A model generated the notes under the pieces. The model ran no database searches. It was not told the DNA's origin and saw nothing but the letters and a program-made list of their open reading frames with translations. From positions 132,697,841-132,761,840 of the forward strand of contig OY856186.1 in the NCBI GenBank assembly GCA_963693315.1: DNA of 64,000 bases, read 5' to 3'. The position numbers and the translations under genes are program-made. Positions 1 to 10,869 of the stretch are shown here, piece after piece; the stretch's first letter is position 1; every line of letters begins with the position of its first letter. The DNA is from Diogma glabrata. Lineage: Eukaryota; Arthropoda; Insecta; Diptera; Cylindrotomidae.

Positions 1-612
1 AAGTTTTCGCTAGAGAATCAATTCTAGTCAGAAAATCAAAATATAAAACAAGATGTGTTTAGTAATGCGTTCAAAATTTGTCTGAGAAAAAAATCTTTAA
101 TCATAGGTGACAGAAGAGAGCCCATACGGAGACTTGATAATCGATAATTTTACTCATCATCCCAGTCTAATAACAATTTTACTAATAACTTTGTTTTTTA
201 TTTTTATTCTCCGATAATATGAATGTAATAAATTCGAATATGGGTATACTATACTAAAAGTTGAACATTGTTTCCAATCGAATTACACCTGACGGAAAGA
301 AATTGGCAATAAAATTTTATGTGTAACATTTTTTTAACAAAACCTCTTTTTTGTCTATTGTCTTAATATGATCTATTGTCTTAAAAATGTGTACACATTT
401 CTTTATTAATATTATTACAGTAACCAAAAATTACGAAAAAACTAGTAAAAGGTTGGCCTTAATAGTACCTATATAATAGAGATGATGATTTGGTTACATT
501 AAAACCATTATGAGAATATGTTGAATATAAACAAAATCAATTTTTTTTTAACTTGTTTAAAGAAATTGTTTAATTAGTCATGTGGAGTTATCATATGAAA
601 GACCGTTAACTA

Positions 613-760
613 AAGTATGCTACAGACCTACAATCATTTTGTCAATCAGTCGAAAACGAAAATAAACGAAATAAAATTTAGGGTAAAATTACCCTAAATT
701 TTATTTCGTTTATTTTCGTTTTCGATTGATTGACAAAATGAGTAGGTCTGTAGCATACTT
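613..760. repeat. Foldback repeat with about 72-bp arms (copy 1)
   Basis: The arms are near-perfect reverse complements, from AAGTATGCTACAGACC on the left to its complement ending at 760, with the centre near 687 at GGGTAAAATTACCC. The left arm has two extra bases and one mismatch. It probably is a small foldback MITE; no target-site duplication was found. It is repeated in the second copy. Confidence 0.8.
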
Positions 761-1055
761 AACAATTTTTGAAACGTTTACTTTATAACTTATTTATACA
801 CTTTTTAGTTTTTTTTCTTTTTTATATAATTTATTAATGCCGAGTTTTGACGTTGTGTATCATTTCTGATTATATTCGTTAAGGTGCTTGTAAACGAGCA
901 ACTTTTTACGGCAATGTGTGGCTGGGCAATATTGCCCAAAATCAAAAACATTCCCTGCAATTTTTTCGTATTGCCCGGTAATATATTTGTAAAGCTCGGC
1001 AATATTGCCGGTATGGCAACTAATGGCTGTTGATATTTTTGATCGATCGAAAATT

Positions 1056-1674
1056 ATTAAACATTGCCCGGCAACTATTTCGATTTTTGTTGTTGTTTTT
1101 TTTTAATTTGAGGATGTAGTTCGTTTTGAAGATTTGTAAATGTGCAAACATTTGTAAGCCCTCAAACTTAATTATTTATAAAAAAAAATATTTTTAAAAC
1201 CTTGGGTGTTTTAAAAATTAAAAGTTTAATTATTTAATTACTTTAATAATTAAGTCATCAAACCGAAATGCTTTCCATTGCAGTAGGTTTACAAATTTAC
1301 TAAAAAACCATCAAATTTATTCTCTATTCAAATTACTAAAACTAAACGATTTATAAACAAAAATAAGTTCACTCATTCTCAAAACAGAATTACAATCATA
1401 ACAACAAAAAAAAATATTGTTGACCTACCATTATTCATCAATCATTAATTAACCATAATATCTGAATAGAAATAAATTCCGTTTTTTTTTATTTTAAAAC
1501 AACAAAAACAATTCCCAAATTCATACCATTTTTTACCAACCATTTAATTAAATCAAATTTTTATATGCAAATAAGTTTGTTTGCACATTTACAAATCTTC
1601 AAAACGAACTACTTTCTCAATTTCAATAAAGAAACATCAACATAAATCGAATTAGTTGCCGGGCAATGTTTAAT
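1056..1674. mobile_element. Non-autonomous TIR element (MITE-like), copy 1
   Basis: Terminal inverted repeats ATTAAACATTGCCCGGCAAC lie at 1056-1077 and, inverted, at 1653-1674. A second inverted pair of about 34 bases lies further in (1116-1149 and 1579-1612). The interior is AT-rich and non-coding. Just to the left (about 940-1040) are several GGCAATATTGCC-type palindromes that share the GCCCGGCAA theme. The family was not identified and the target duplication is uncertain. Confidence 0.65.
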
Positions 1675-1740
1675 ATTTGCAATGGTGAAAGCATGGACAC
1701 AGCGAATTAAAACTGCTACTTTTCTTGGTGGTTGTCTATG

Positions 1741-1806
1741 GTTGATGAAAACATATAATCCGAACGCCATTCAATCGGTGAGATCGGGTTATATGTTTTC
1801 ATCAAC
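1741..1806. repeat. Short hairpin with 22-bp stem (copy 1)
   Basis: GTTGATGAAAACATATAA at the left is matched by its reverse complement at 1785-1806, with one or two mismatches and a loop of about 22 bases. It sits just beyond the LINE A 3' end. The role is unknown; it could be an end of another small repeat. Repeated at 6861-6926. Confidence 0.6.
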
Positions 1807-1819
1807 TATAAATACCCGG

Positions 1820-2028
1820 ATGTTGTGTAGTAGGAACCACAAAATGCGTCACAACAACACATAGATACCCTTTAAGACCCAGGTCCCAAACAACACGCGT
1901 CTTGAGGTATAGGTGGACGCTTTTTTTAAATCTTTGTGGATTGAAGGCGCTCGAGACTATTGATTCGGGTAAAGCATTCCATTTGTACGATGTACGCACA
2001 AAGAAATCCCTTTGCATTCTATTACTAT
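1820..2028 (-). pseudogene. 3' end of LINE family A (Jockey-like), copy 1
   Basis: The minus strand encodes the last residues of a Jockey-type reverse-transcriptase ORF (QRDFFVRTSYKWNALPE, then FNPQRFKKSVHLYL), followed by 3' UTR. Both closely match the 3' end of the LINE at 48207-51312. It is cut at 2028 by the hAT element that begins with CAGGGCTGCGG at 2029. The rest of this LINE copy is not in copy 1; its counterpart continues at 10870 for copy 2. No poly(A) tail is seen, so the end near 1820 is approximate. Confidence 0.85.
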
Positions 2029-2331
2029 CAGGGCTGCGGAGTCGGTGCTAAAATTAAGCGACTCCGACTCCAAGATTTTAAATTTTAAATCCGACTCCGA
2101 CTTCGACCCCGGCCCCGACTCCGACTCCGACTCCCGACTCCGACTTCGATTTATATATATAATAGAAACTATTCAAATTTAATTTCGAAACAATAAATTC
2201 TACAAAACGTAATAAAGCACCTGGTATCGACTACGATATAAAATATCCGAAATGATTGTTCAAGATGGTGAAACTCGATCTTCAAGATTGTTTCAACTTG
2301 TTAAATGATCTGTATAGGACTGAAACTATTA

Positions 2332-2893
2332 GTCCCTGTGCCGGCGCAGATTTCATGTGATGATTACCACATATTTTATACTTCGGGAGGCGTCTGTCCT
2401 TGACGAGCTCGAAAACATTTGTTCTGCGATTTTTCTCAAATCGGCCGCTTTTGCGTTCGGCAAGCTCCGAAAAATGACGATTGCCCGCGATCTTGTAAAT
2501 TTGCTACCACATTGTTTTTTCTTAACTGTGGGGGTTGGAAATTTGTTTTAGAACACGAGGGTAAGCTTATCCGACCAAAATGTGTTTGCTATTGTCGAGT
2601 CCGACAGCTGACATTTTGGATGTTTGGGTTGTCGGACTAGAGAATAGCAGACAAATTTTTGTCGGACAAGGTTACCTTTATGTTCTGAATCGAATTTCCA
2701 ACCACCATAGTTAAAAAAACAAAAATTTACAAGATCCCGGTCAATCGGCATTTTCCGGAGCTTGCCGAATGCAAAAGCGGCCGATATGAGAAAAATCTCA
2801 GAACAAATGTTTTCTTGCTTGTCAAGAACAGGCGCCTCACGAAGTATAAAATATGTGGTAATCATTACATGAAATCGGCGCCGACCCAGGGAC
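2332..2893. mobile_element. 562-bp palindromic MITE with TA target duplication, copy 1
   Basis: Almost the whole element is one inverted repeat with arms of about 270 bases. The ends are GTCCCTGTGCCGGCGC and GTCCCTGGGTCGGCGC (reverse complement), flanked by TA on both sides (2330-2331 and 2894-2895). Because the arms mirror each other, both strands encode the same peptide beginning ITTYFILREA. That is a by-product of symmetry, not a gene. TA flanks fit a Tc1/mariner-like origin, which is inference. Confidence 0.8.
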
Positions 2894-3213
2894 TATATGC
2901 CACAGGACTGGAATTCAGCTACGTTACTACGTTACTCAGCTACGTTAATAAAAATTTACAAAAATGATAAACGCAACCTATGTGAAAATTACAGGTGAAT
3001 TGCTCTACTATCGCACATATTATATATGATTTTTATAAATCTTTCTAGTAGACCAAACAACTTTTCAAATTTCCAAAACGGGACATGATTGATATCACCA
3101 ACTTTCATTACCCTCTTCTACACTGAGCGAAATGAGCAAAGAGACTTTAATACAAACAGACAGTAAAATTTGAAAAATTGAATCAATTTTATAGTATCGT
3201 ATTTTGAATAGTA

Positions 3214-3695
3214 AAGCGCAGAGCTGTTAAACTAATTGGCAAATCAACTCTTACTGATGAGCTTGATTCTTTGTAGCACAGACGAAATGTTGCTGATCTG
3301 ATAATTTTCTACAAATACATTATGGATGAAGTATTAACAAACTTCCGCAGAAATAAAATCAATTTTACCTGAGCTAGCAAACCTATTGCGTTGTACCAGA
3401 GCAAGTGTTGTGCCCCCATTTACGGTTCAAATATAAAAGTGAAGAACTGTCTCCTTTTAACGTGATTTTTTCAACAGTGTCTCACTTCTGGAATGCCTTA
3501 CCTTCTTGGGTTTTCCCCGATGGCTTTAATCCTCAAAATTTTAAAGTTAACGTTAGTCAATTTCTTAAGGAAACTTCATTTATTTGAACATAATCCTAAT
3601 CCCTAGTTGGCATGGTGTCTTCGGATATTCATAGACGTTAATTTATAATTTATTATAATCAACACTAAACATGTCTAACTTTGAATAAAAAAAAA
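3214..3695 (+). mobile_element. 5'-truncated LINE family B copy, copy 1
   Basis: It matches the 3' end of the LINE at 41874-44853. There is a decayed stretch (RAVKLIG...HRRNVADL-type residues with stops), then an open part at 3405-3587 containing FWNALPSWVFPDGFNPQNFK, then the shared 3' UTR with CCCTAGTTGGCATGGT and a short A-rich tail after AATAAA. Truncation at the 5' end and a poly(A) tail are the usual marks of LINE retrotransposition. It lies inside hAT-1. Confidence 0.85.
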
Positions 3696-4297
3696 TAAGT
3701 TACATCGTAATTTGGTAATAAATTTATAGACTCTAAGTTAACAAAATCCCAAATGATTTTTACTATAAACAAATTAAATTATGCGATGTTTTTGAATAAC
3801 GAGGATGAACTTTTAACAGAACATCACAGGTTCCCATCACAGGCTCCCACGTCCATTTGAACTCCTTGAAGCCAATATCATTAAAACCACCTTCCAACTT
3901 TATATAATTTAACAAAAGAGTATCGCAATAAAATGAACACTATATCAGGATAGGTTAGGTTACGAACAGAAGTAGTCATATGCCATGCTTAGGTTAGGCT
4001 TAGGCCACGCTTAGGTCTACTGATCTTTTGTGATACCTCACCTAACACCAACTTATCATGTTAGCTCAAACCTCTAACTTATAGACTTCAGTATTATAAA
4101 TCGACTCTATATAGTCTTGACTGGGATTTGATCCGTCGATCCTGGGCATGAGTCGTCTTTTGCGTTAACACTCTCGGCTTAACATTGCCAAGTCTATAGT
4201 AACACATTAAAATGAAAAGGATTTAATCCATTCAAACTTTATAAAACCTCACCCATTTGACAAAGTTTTTGAGTTTTTGAAACCTAAATATCGAATT

Positions 4298-5120
4298 AAC
4301 GAAATATCGAAACCTAAAAATCTACCAATTTCTAGCGGATATACGTGCCGCTTGGAATTTTTTTTTGTATAACAGGTATTAATGTTATGAAAATATTATT
4401 TTGTGAATAAAAATCAACCAATCACAATCAATCTGGGTTAATATTTGTAATGAAAAAATAGAACAGAATCCAAGTGTTCTTATTAATTTGTAATTGTACT
4501 GATTTTTTTTGTTCTGTGTGGAGACGATTTTAAAATTCTGGATTTTTTGTCCATACTCGGTACAGTCAAAAAGAATACACTATAAGGTGTTAGTTTTGTA
4601 ATAAATTTCTAAACAGAGATAAAATCTTATACTTTACAAAGAGTTTTATGTTTGATTATACATCGCTGCCCAAAACTAAAAACAATGTCCTCATAAAAAT
4701 TTTTTGCTGAAAACTATATCAAAATCCTTAAGCCAGACCGAAGTTTTGATACATCAGAGCTTGAGGTTACAGCCCCTTCATATTTTCCTATAACTTTATG
4801 GTTATCGTCAATTTTTTTCAGTGATAAAATGAATTATTAAACACGTTTTAGTAAATAGAGATTTTTCCGGAGTCCGCACTCTATAAGAATAACGTGTTCG
4901 CGTTAGTTTTAGTTTTTTTTAATCCCAGTCTAGAAGTTAACGTTAACCTGTTAACAAAAATCTGTTTCTAACAAAGGTTTGCCTGTATTTGGCCCAATTT
5001 ACATGTATGACATATTTTTCTTCAGCTGTTAGACTCTAGTATTATTAATATTAGGTATGCGGTGAATATTCGAAATTGTTTAATTTGGCAACGCTCCTGC
5101 GGTTTCACTTCCACACGATA
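4298..5120. other. AT-rich stretch between the duplicated copies; no gene
   Basis: No coding region is visible. It holds a copy of the dispersed repeat R4 (about 4590-4800). If the duplicated unit starts at 4298, this is the left end of the unit, and an identical stretch should lie just before the window. Confidence 0.6.
4590..4800. repeat. Dispersed repeat R4
   Basis: It shares GTGTTAGTTTTGTAATAAAT and a following block (ATCGCTGCCCAAAACTAAAA, AGACCGAAGT, CCCCTCCATATTTT-like) with 47488-47690. The second half is also shared with 34205-34330. This copy is the most diverged. It is non-coding and its type is unknown. Confidence 0.75.
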
Positions 5121-5732
5121 AAGTTTTCGCTAGAGAATCAATTCTAGTCAGAAAATCAAAATATAAAACAAGATGTGTTTAGTAATGCGTTCAAAATTTG
5201 TCTGAGAAAAAAATCTTTAATCATAGGTGACAGAAGAGAGCCCATACGGAGACTTGATAATCGATAATTTTACTCATCATCCCAGTCTAATAACAATTTT
5301 ACTAATAACTTTGTTTTTTATTTTTATTCTCCGATAATATGAATGTAATAAATTCGAATATGGGTATACTATACTAAAAGTTGAACATTGTTTCCAATCG
5401 AATTACACCTGACGGAAAGAAATTGGCAATAAAATTTTATGTGTAACATTTTTTTAACAAAACCTCTTTTTTGTCTATTGTCTTAATATGATCTATTGTC
5501 TTAAAAATGTGTACACATTTCTTTATTAATATTATTACAGTAACCAAAAATTACGAAAAAACTAGTAAAAGGTTGGCCTTAATAGTACCTATATAATAGA
5601 GATGATGATTTGGTTACATTAAAACCATTATGAGAATATGTTGAATATAAACAAAATCAATTTTTTTTTAACTTGTTTAAAGAAATTGTTTAATTAGTCA
5701 TGTGGAGTTATCATATGAAAGACCGTTAACTA

Positions 5733-5880
5733 AAGTATGCTACAGACCTACAATCATTTTGTCAATCAGTCGAAAACGAAAATAAACGAAATAAAATTTA
5801 GGGTAAAATTACCCTAAATTTTATTTCGTTTATTTTCGTTTTCGATTGATTGACAAAATGAGTAGGTCTGTAGCATACTT
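5733..5880. repeat. Foldback repeat (copy 2)
   Basis: Duplicate of 613-760, with the same arms and centre. Confidence 0.8.
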
Positions 5881-6175
5881 AACAATTTTTGAAACGTTTA
5901 CTTTATAACTTATTTATACACTTTTTAGTTTCTTTTCTTTTTTATATAATTTATTAATGCCGAGTTTTGACGTTGTGTATCATTTCTGATTATATTCGTT
6001 AAGGTGCTTGTAAACGAGCAACTTTTTACGGCAATGTGTGGCTGGGCAATATTGCCCAAAATGAAAAACATTCCCTGCAATTTTTTCGTATTGCCCGGTA
6101 ATATATTTGTAAAGCTCGGCAATATTGCCGGTATGGCAACTAATGGCTGTTGATATTTTTGATCGATCGAAAATT

Positions 6176-6794
6176 ATTAAACATTGCCCGGCAACTATTT
6201 CGATTTTTGTTGCTGTTTTTTTTTAATTTGAGGATGTAGTTCGTTTTGAAGATTTGTAAATGTGCAAACATTTGTAAGCCCTCAAACTTAATTATTTATA
6301 AAAAAAAATATTTTTAAAACCTTGGGTGTTTTAAAAATTAAAAGAATAATTATTTAATTACTTTAATAATTAAGTCATCAAACCGAAATGCTTTCCATTG
6401 CAGTAGGTTTACAAATTTACTAAAAAACCATCAAATTTATTCTCTATTCAAATTACTAAAACTAAACGATTTATAAACAAAAATAAGTTCACTCATTCTC
6501 AAAACAGAATTACAATCATAACAACAAAAAAAAATATTGTTGACCTACCATTATTCATCAATCATTAATTAACCATAATATCTGAATAGAAATAAATTCC
6601 GTTTTTTTTTATTTTAAAACAACAAAAACAATTCCCAAATTCATACCATTTTTTACCAACCATTTAATTAAATCAAATTTTTATATGCAAATAAGTTTGT
6701 TTGCACATTTACAAATCTTCAAAACGAACTACTTTCTCAATTTCAATAAAGAAACATCAACATAAATCGAATTAGTTGCCGGGCAATGTTTAAT
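6176..6794. mobile_element. Non-autonomous TIR element (copy 2)
   Basis: Duplicate of 1056-1674, with the same ATTAAACATTGCCCGGCAAC termini. Small substitutions are present, including AAAGTTTAATT changed to AAAGAATAATT near 6463. Confidence 0.65.
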
Positions 6795-6939
6795 ATTTGC
6801 AATGGTGAAAGCATGGACACAGCGAATTAAAACTGCTACTTTTCTTGGTGGTTGTCTATGGTTGATGAAAACATATAATCCGAACGCCATTCAATCGGTG
6901 AGATCGGGTTATATGTTTTCATCAACTATAAATACCCGG

Positions 6940-7148
6940 ATGTTGTGTAGTAGGAACCACAAAATGCGTCACAACAACACATAGATACCCTTTAAGACCC
7001 AGGTCCCAAACAACACGCGTCTTGAGGTATAGGTGGACGCTTTTTTTAAATCTTTGTGGATTGAAGGCGCTCGAGACTATTGATTCGGGTAAAGCATTCC
7101 ATTTGTACGATGTACGCACAAAGAAATCCCTTTGCATTCTATTACTAT
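6940..7148 (-). pseudogene. 3' end of LINE A1 (Jockey-like), copy 2
   Basis: Same sequence as 1820-2028. Here the missing upstream part of the LINE is found beyond hAT-1: reading on the minus strand, 10870 joins 7148 once one copy of ATTACTAT is removed. Across that junction the residues line up with the C-terminus of the LINE at 48207-51230 (QRDFFVRT region). The LINE was therefore in place before hAT-1 inserted. Confidence 0.85.
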
Positions 7149-7451
7149 CAGGGCTGCGGAGTCGGTGCTAAAATTAAGCGACTCCGACTCCAAGATTTTA
7201 AATTTTAAATCCGACTCCGACTTCGACCCCGGCCCCGACTCCGACTCCGACTCCCGACTCCGACTTCGATTTATATATATAATAGAAACTATTCAAATTT
7301 AATTTCGAAACAATAAATTCTACAAAACGTAATAAAGCACCTGGTATCGACTACGATATAAAATATCCGAAATGATTGTTCAAGATGGTGAAACTCGATC
7401 TTCAAGATTGTTTCAACTTGTTAAATGATCTGTATAGGACTGAAACTATTA

Positions 7452-8013
7452 GTCCCTGTGCCGGCGCAGATTTCATGTGATGATTACCACATATTTTATA
7501 CTTCGGGAGGCGTCTGTCCTTGACGAGCTCGAAAACATTTGTTCTGCGATTTTTCTCAAATCGGCCGCTTTTGCGTTCGGCAAGCTCCGAAAAATGCCGA
7601 TTGCCCGCGATCTTGTAAATTTGCTACCACATTGTTTTTTCTTAACTGTGGGGGTTGGAAATTTGTTTAAGAACACGAGGGTAAGCTTATCCGACCAAAA
7701 TGTGTTTGCTATTGTCGAGTCCGACAGCTGACATTTTGGATGTTTGGGTTGTCGGACTAGAGAATAGCAGACAAATTTTTGTCGGACAAGGTTACCTTTA
7801 TGTTCTGAATCGAATTTCCAACCACCATAGTTAAAAAAACAAAAATTTACAAGATCCCGGTCAATCGGCATTTTCCGGAGCTTGCCGAATGCAAAAGCGG
7901 CCGATATGAGAAAAATCTCAGAACAAATGTTTTCTTGCTTGTCAAGAACAGGCGCCTCACGAAGTATAAAATATGTGGTAATCATTACATGAAATCGGCG
8001 CCGACCCAGGGAC
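7452..8013. mobile_element. 562-bp palindromic MITE (copy 2)
   Basis: Duplicate of 2332-2893, flanked by TA at both ends. In this copy a minus-strand frame of 170 codons (7473-7985) runs through both arms. It is not considered a gene because its two halves are mirror translations of the same repeat. Confidence 0.8.
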
Positions 8014-8337
8014 TATATGCCACAGGACTGGAATTCAGCTACGTTACTACGTTACTCAGCTACGTTAATAAAAATTTACAAAAATGATAAACGCAACCTA
8101 TGTGAAAATTACAGGTGAATTGCTCTACTATCGCACATATTATATATGATTTTTATAAATCTTTCTAGTAGACCAAACAACTTTTCAAATTTCCAAAACG
8201 GGACATGATTGATATCACCAACTTTCATTACCCTCTTCTACACTGAGCGAAATGAGCAAAGAGATTCACTTTAATACAAACAGACAGTAATATTTGAAAA
8301 ATTGAATCAATTTTATAGTATCGTATTTTGAATAGTA

Positions 8338-8819
8338 AAGCGCAGAGCTGTTAAACTAATTGGCAAATCAACTCTTACTGATGAGCTTGATTCTTTGTAG
8401 CACAGACGAAATGTTGCTGATCTGATAATTTTCTACAAATACATTATGGATGAAGTATTAACAAACTTCCGCAGAAATAAAATCAATTTTACCTGAGCTA
8501 GCAAACCTATTGCGTTGTACCAGAGCAAGTGTTGTGCCCCCATTTACGGTTCAAATATAAAAGTGAAGAACTGTCTCCTTTTAACGTGATTTTTTCAACA
8601 GTGTCTCACTTCTGGAATGCCTTACCTTCTTGGGTTTTCCCCGATGGCTTTAATCCTCAAAATTTTAAAGTTAACGTTAGTCAATTTCTTAAGGAAACTT
8701 CATTTATTTGAACATAATCCTAATCCCTAGTTGGCATGGTGTCTTCGGATATTCATAGACGTTAATTTATAATTTATTATAATCAACACTAAACATGTCT
8801 AACTTTGAATAAAAAAAAA
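8338..8819 (+). mobile_element. 5'-truncated LINE family B copy (copy 2)
   Basis: Duplicate of 3214-3695, with the same open tail (8529-8711) and A-rich 3' end. A 4-base insertion (TTCA) lies upstream near 8264. Confidence 0.85.
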
Positions 8820-10039
8820 TAAGTTACATCGTAATTTGGTAATAAATTTATAGACTCTAAGTTAACAAAATCCCAAATGATTTTTACTATAAACAAATTA
8901 AATTATGCGATGTTTTTGAATAACGAGGATGAACTTTTAACAGAACATCACAGGTTCCCATCACAGGCTCCCACGTCCATTTGAACTCCTTGAAGCCAAT
9001 ATCATTAAAACCACCTTCCAACTTTATATAATTTAACAAAAGAGTATCGCAATAAAATGAACACTATATCAGGATAGGTTAGGTTACGAACAGAAGTAGT
9101 CATATGCCATGCTTAGGTTAGGCTTAGGCCACGCTTAGGTCTACTGATCTTTTGTGATACCTCACCTAACACCAACTTATCATGTTAGCTCAAACCTCTA
9201 ACTTATAGACTTCAGTATTATAAATCGACTCTATATAGTCTTGACTGGGATTTGATCCGTCGATCCTGGGCATGAGTCGTCTTTTGCGTTAACACTCTCG
9301 GCTTAACATTGCCAAGTCTATTGTAACACATTAAAATGAAAAGGATTTAATCCATTCAAACTTTATAAAACCTCACCCATTTGACAAAGTTTTTGAGTTT
9401 TTGAAACCTAAATATCGAATTTCTTTCATTCTGATTTCAATGTTTAGAAAGAAAACAAAAACAAACTAGATAAATACAATCTTTTCAACAGAAAAAGCAG
9501 CCAAAATATTTTCTACAGTTGCTTCAGTTTTTGTTTGATGTTTATTTTTTGTAATCTTTAAATAATTTTTTGCCATGCCATCTCATCATCACATGGAAAT
9601 GGAGTTAGTGTGATTTGTGAAATCAAAGATTCATTTTTGCTATGTGTACTTCATTTCACAAAAATAATCCAATTTTTATGAATTCTATAAATATTTTGTT
9701 GTTAGACAACATCTTCACACAAAAAAAACTTATTTTAATGAAACGGGTGAAACCCCGTCCCGCTTTTAGTAATAGCGGGTCACGAGATATTCAACTACAA
9801 AAATGGTCTGTTACGTTCAAAACGGGACGGTTGCAACTTGCAAGTCACGTTTTCTTGCCAAAAACAATCCTTTTGCTGAACAACTGTTTTGAGTATATCA
9901 GTGTGAGTTGTGACATCAGGCAATACTGAGGTACCACCGATGTATTTTTATCGATAACGATGATTTTGGAAAAATGTCTAGAGTTCAATATATATCTCTC
10001 CCTGTCTCTACTTAATGGACTCTTAATGCTGTGCACAAA

Positions 10040-10560
10040 TAGAATACAAAGTATCAAATTTCCTAAAGTTGACTCCGGCTTAAGACAAGATGATGCTTTT
10101 TTCTCTACACTTTTAAAACGGGCCTTGGAATATGTGGCAGCAAAATAAAACTAACAACTAACAACAATGTCTTGTCATTAAAATCAGTACATATGATCTC
10201 GTATACTGATGATATTGTCATCCTTGGCAGAAGTGAATCTTTGAGAAGTGAGACTTCAAGTCGCTTGAGACGGGTGATAGACAATTTGGTCCCCCAAAAA
10301 ATTATGATAAAATCAAACATATGATTTTTTCAAGAGCTGTTGAGGAAAATGATTTGATGTGCGGCGAAAAAGGAATCAAGGGAGTTGAATCCTTTTAATA
10401 TTTGTAATCGAAGCTTGACTGAAACAACGGCTCGATAAACCTCTTCTTAAATCATCGTATGTTTCAACTAACAACAAACTCAAGATATACAATACAAGAC
10501 ATTAATTAGACAAGTGATGATATGTAGGCTCAAATATAAAGCCGGTTTAGAGTCTGGAAT
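10040..10560 (+). pseudogene. Degraded non-LTR reverse-transcriptase relic
   Basis: Pieces of an RT palm can be read in different frames. One is SGLRQDDAFFSTLLKRALEY (compare the usual GLRQGD...LFNLALE), then SYTDDIVILGRS, which carries the catalytic YxDD-type motif. Further on there is a weak LKIYNT...LIRQ resemblance to the post-RT region. Stops and frameshifts separate them. The style differs from LINE families A and B, so this is a third LINE lineage. It lies within hAT-1. The rest of 9422-10740 shows no other recognisable content. Confidence 0.6.
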
Positions 10561-10869
10561 AATTAAAAAATTACCGTCAGTTCACTAGAGAGTGAGCGAC
10601 CGCGTGGTAGACCATGACCACAATGCAACACTGACGTAATTAATAGTAATAAAATAATTTATAATTCGGTTTTATGCGCAGAAGAAAAAAAATAAGCTAA
10701 ACGGAAGAAAATAAAAACAAAAAATAACAGAATATATTTTTCAAATAGGAGTCGGAGTCGACAAATTTTTTGATTATTTTACCGACTCCGACTTCGACTC
10801 CAGTTACTAGAAAATTCGTCCCGACTCCGACTCCAACTCCTCGACTCCGACTCCGACTCCGCAGCCCTG

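Larger units (their letters stand above)
1..4297. repeat. Tandem segmental duplication, copy 1
   Basis: This stretch is almost identical to 5121-9421, at an offset of 5120 that becomes 5124 after a 4-base insertion in copy 2 near 8264. Only about ten scattered differences were noticed by eye, for example at 953/6073, 1344/6464 and 2476/7596. Homology stops after 4297/9421. The simplest reading is that the duplicated unit is 4298-9421, so copy 1 would begin about 820 bases before this window. A recent duplication, or an assembler placing two haplotypes in tandem, would look the same. Confidence 0.95.
2029..4297. mobile_element. hAT-1 left part, copy 1 (truncated by duplication)
   Basis: It starts with terminal repeat CAGGGCTGCGGAGTCGG, preceded by ATTACTAT (2021-2028), followed by a GACTCC-rich subterminal array to about 2150. 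The matching right terminus exists only for copy 2 (10869). Copy 1 ends at the duplication boundary. No transposase is encoded here; the content is nested small elements. Confidence 0.8.
5121..9421. repeat. Tandem segmental duplication, copy 2
   Basis: Second copy of 1-4297, starting with the same AAGTTTTCGCTAGAGAATCA. After 9421 it continues into the right half of hAT-1, whereas copy 1 ends. So this copy holds the ancestral context and copy 1 is the truncated derivative. Confidence 0.95.
7149..10869. mobile_element. hAT-1: complete non-autonomous hAT-like element
   Basis: The ends are perfect 17-bp inverted repeats CAGGGCTGCGGAGTCGG (7149 on; inverse ending 10869). Both flanks carry the 8-bp direct repeat ATTACTAT (7141-7148 and 10870-10877); eight-base duplications and CAGGG-type ends are typical of hAT transposons. 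Both subterminal zones are rich in GACTCC/GGAGTC hexamers. No hAT transposase is visible inside. The interior carries the TA-flanked palindromic MITE, a truncated LINE B copy and a degraded reverse-transcriptase fragment, so the element has been a landing site. Inserted in LINE A1. Confidence 0.88.

Noticed and set aside
7473..7985. A 170-codon minus-strand frame, one of the longer frames in the first 10 kb
   Set aside because: It spans the palindromic MITE and its two halves are mirror translations of the same repeat; no domain is present.
10779..10868. Ser/Arg-rich C-terminal extension of a LINE A1 frame, resembling an RS domain
   Set aside because: It is the GACTCC-rich end of hAT-1 read through from the interrupted LINE.
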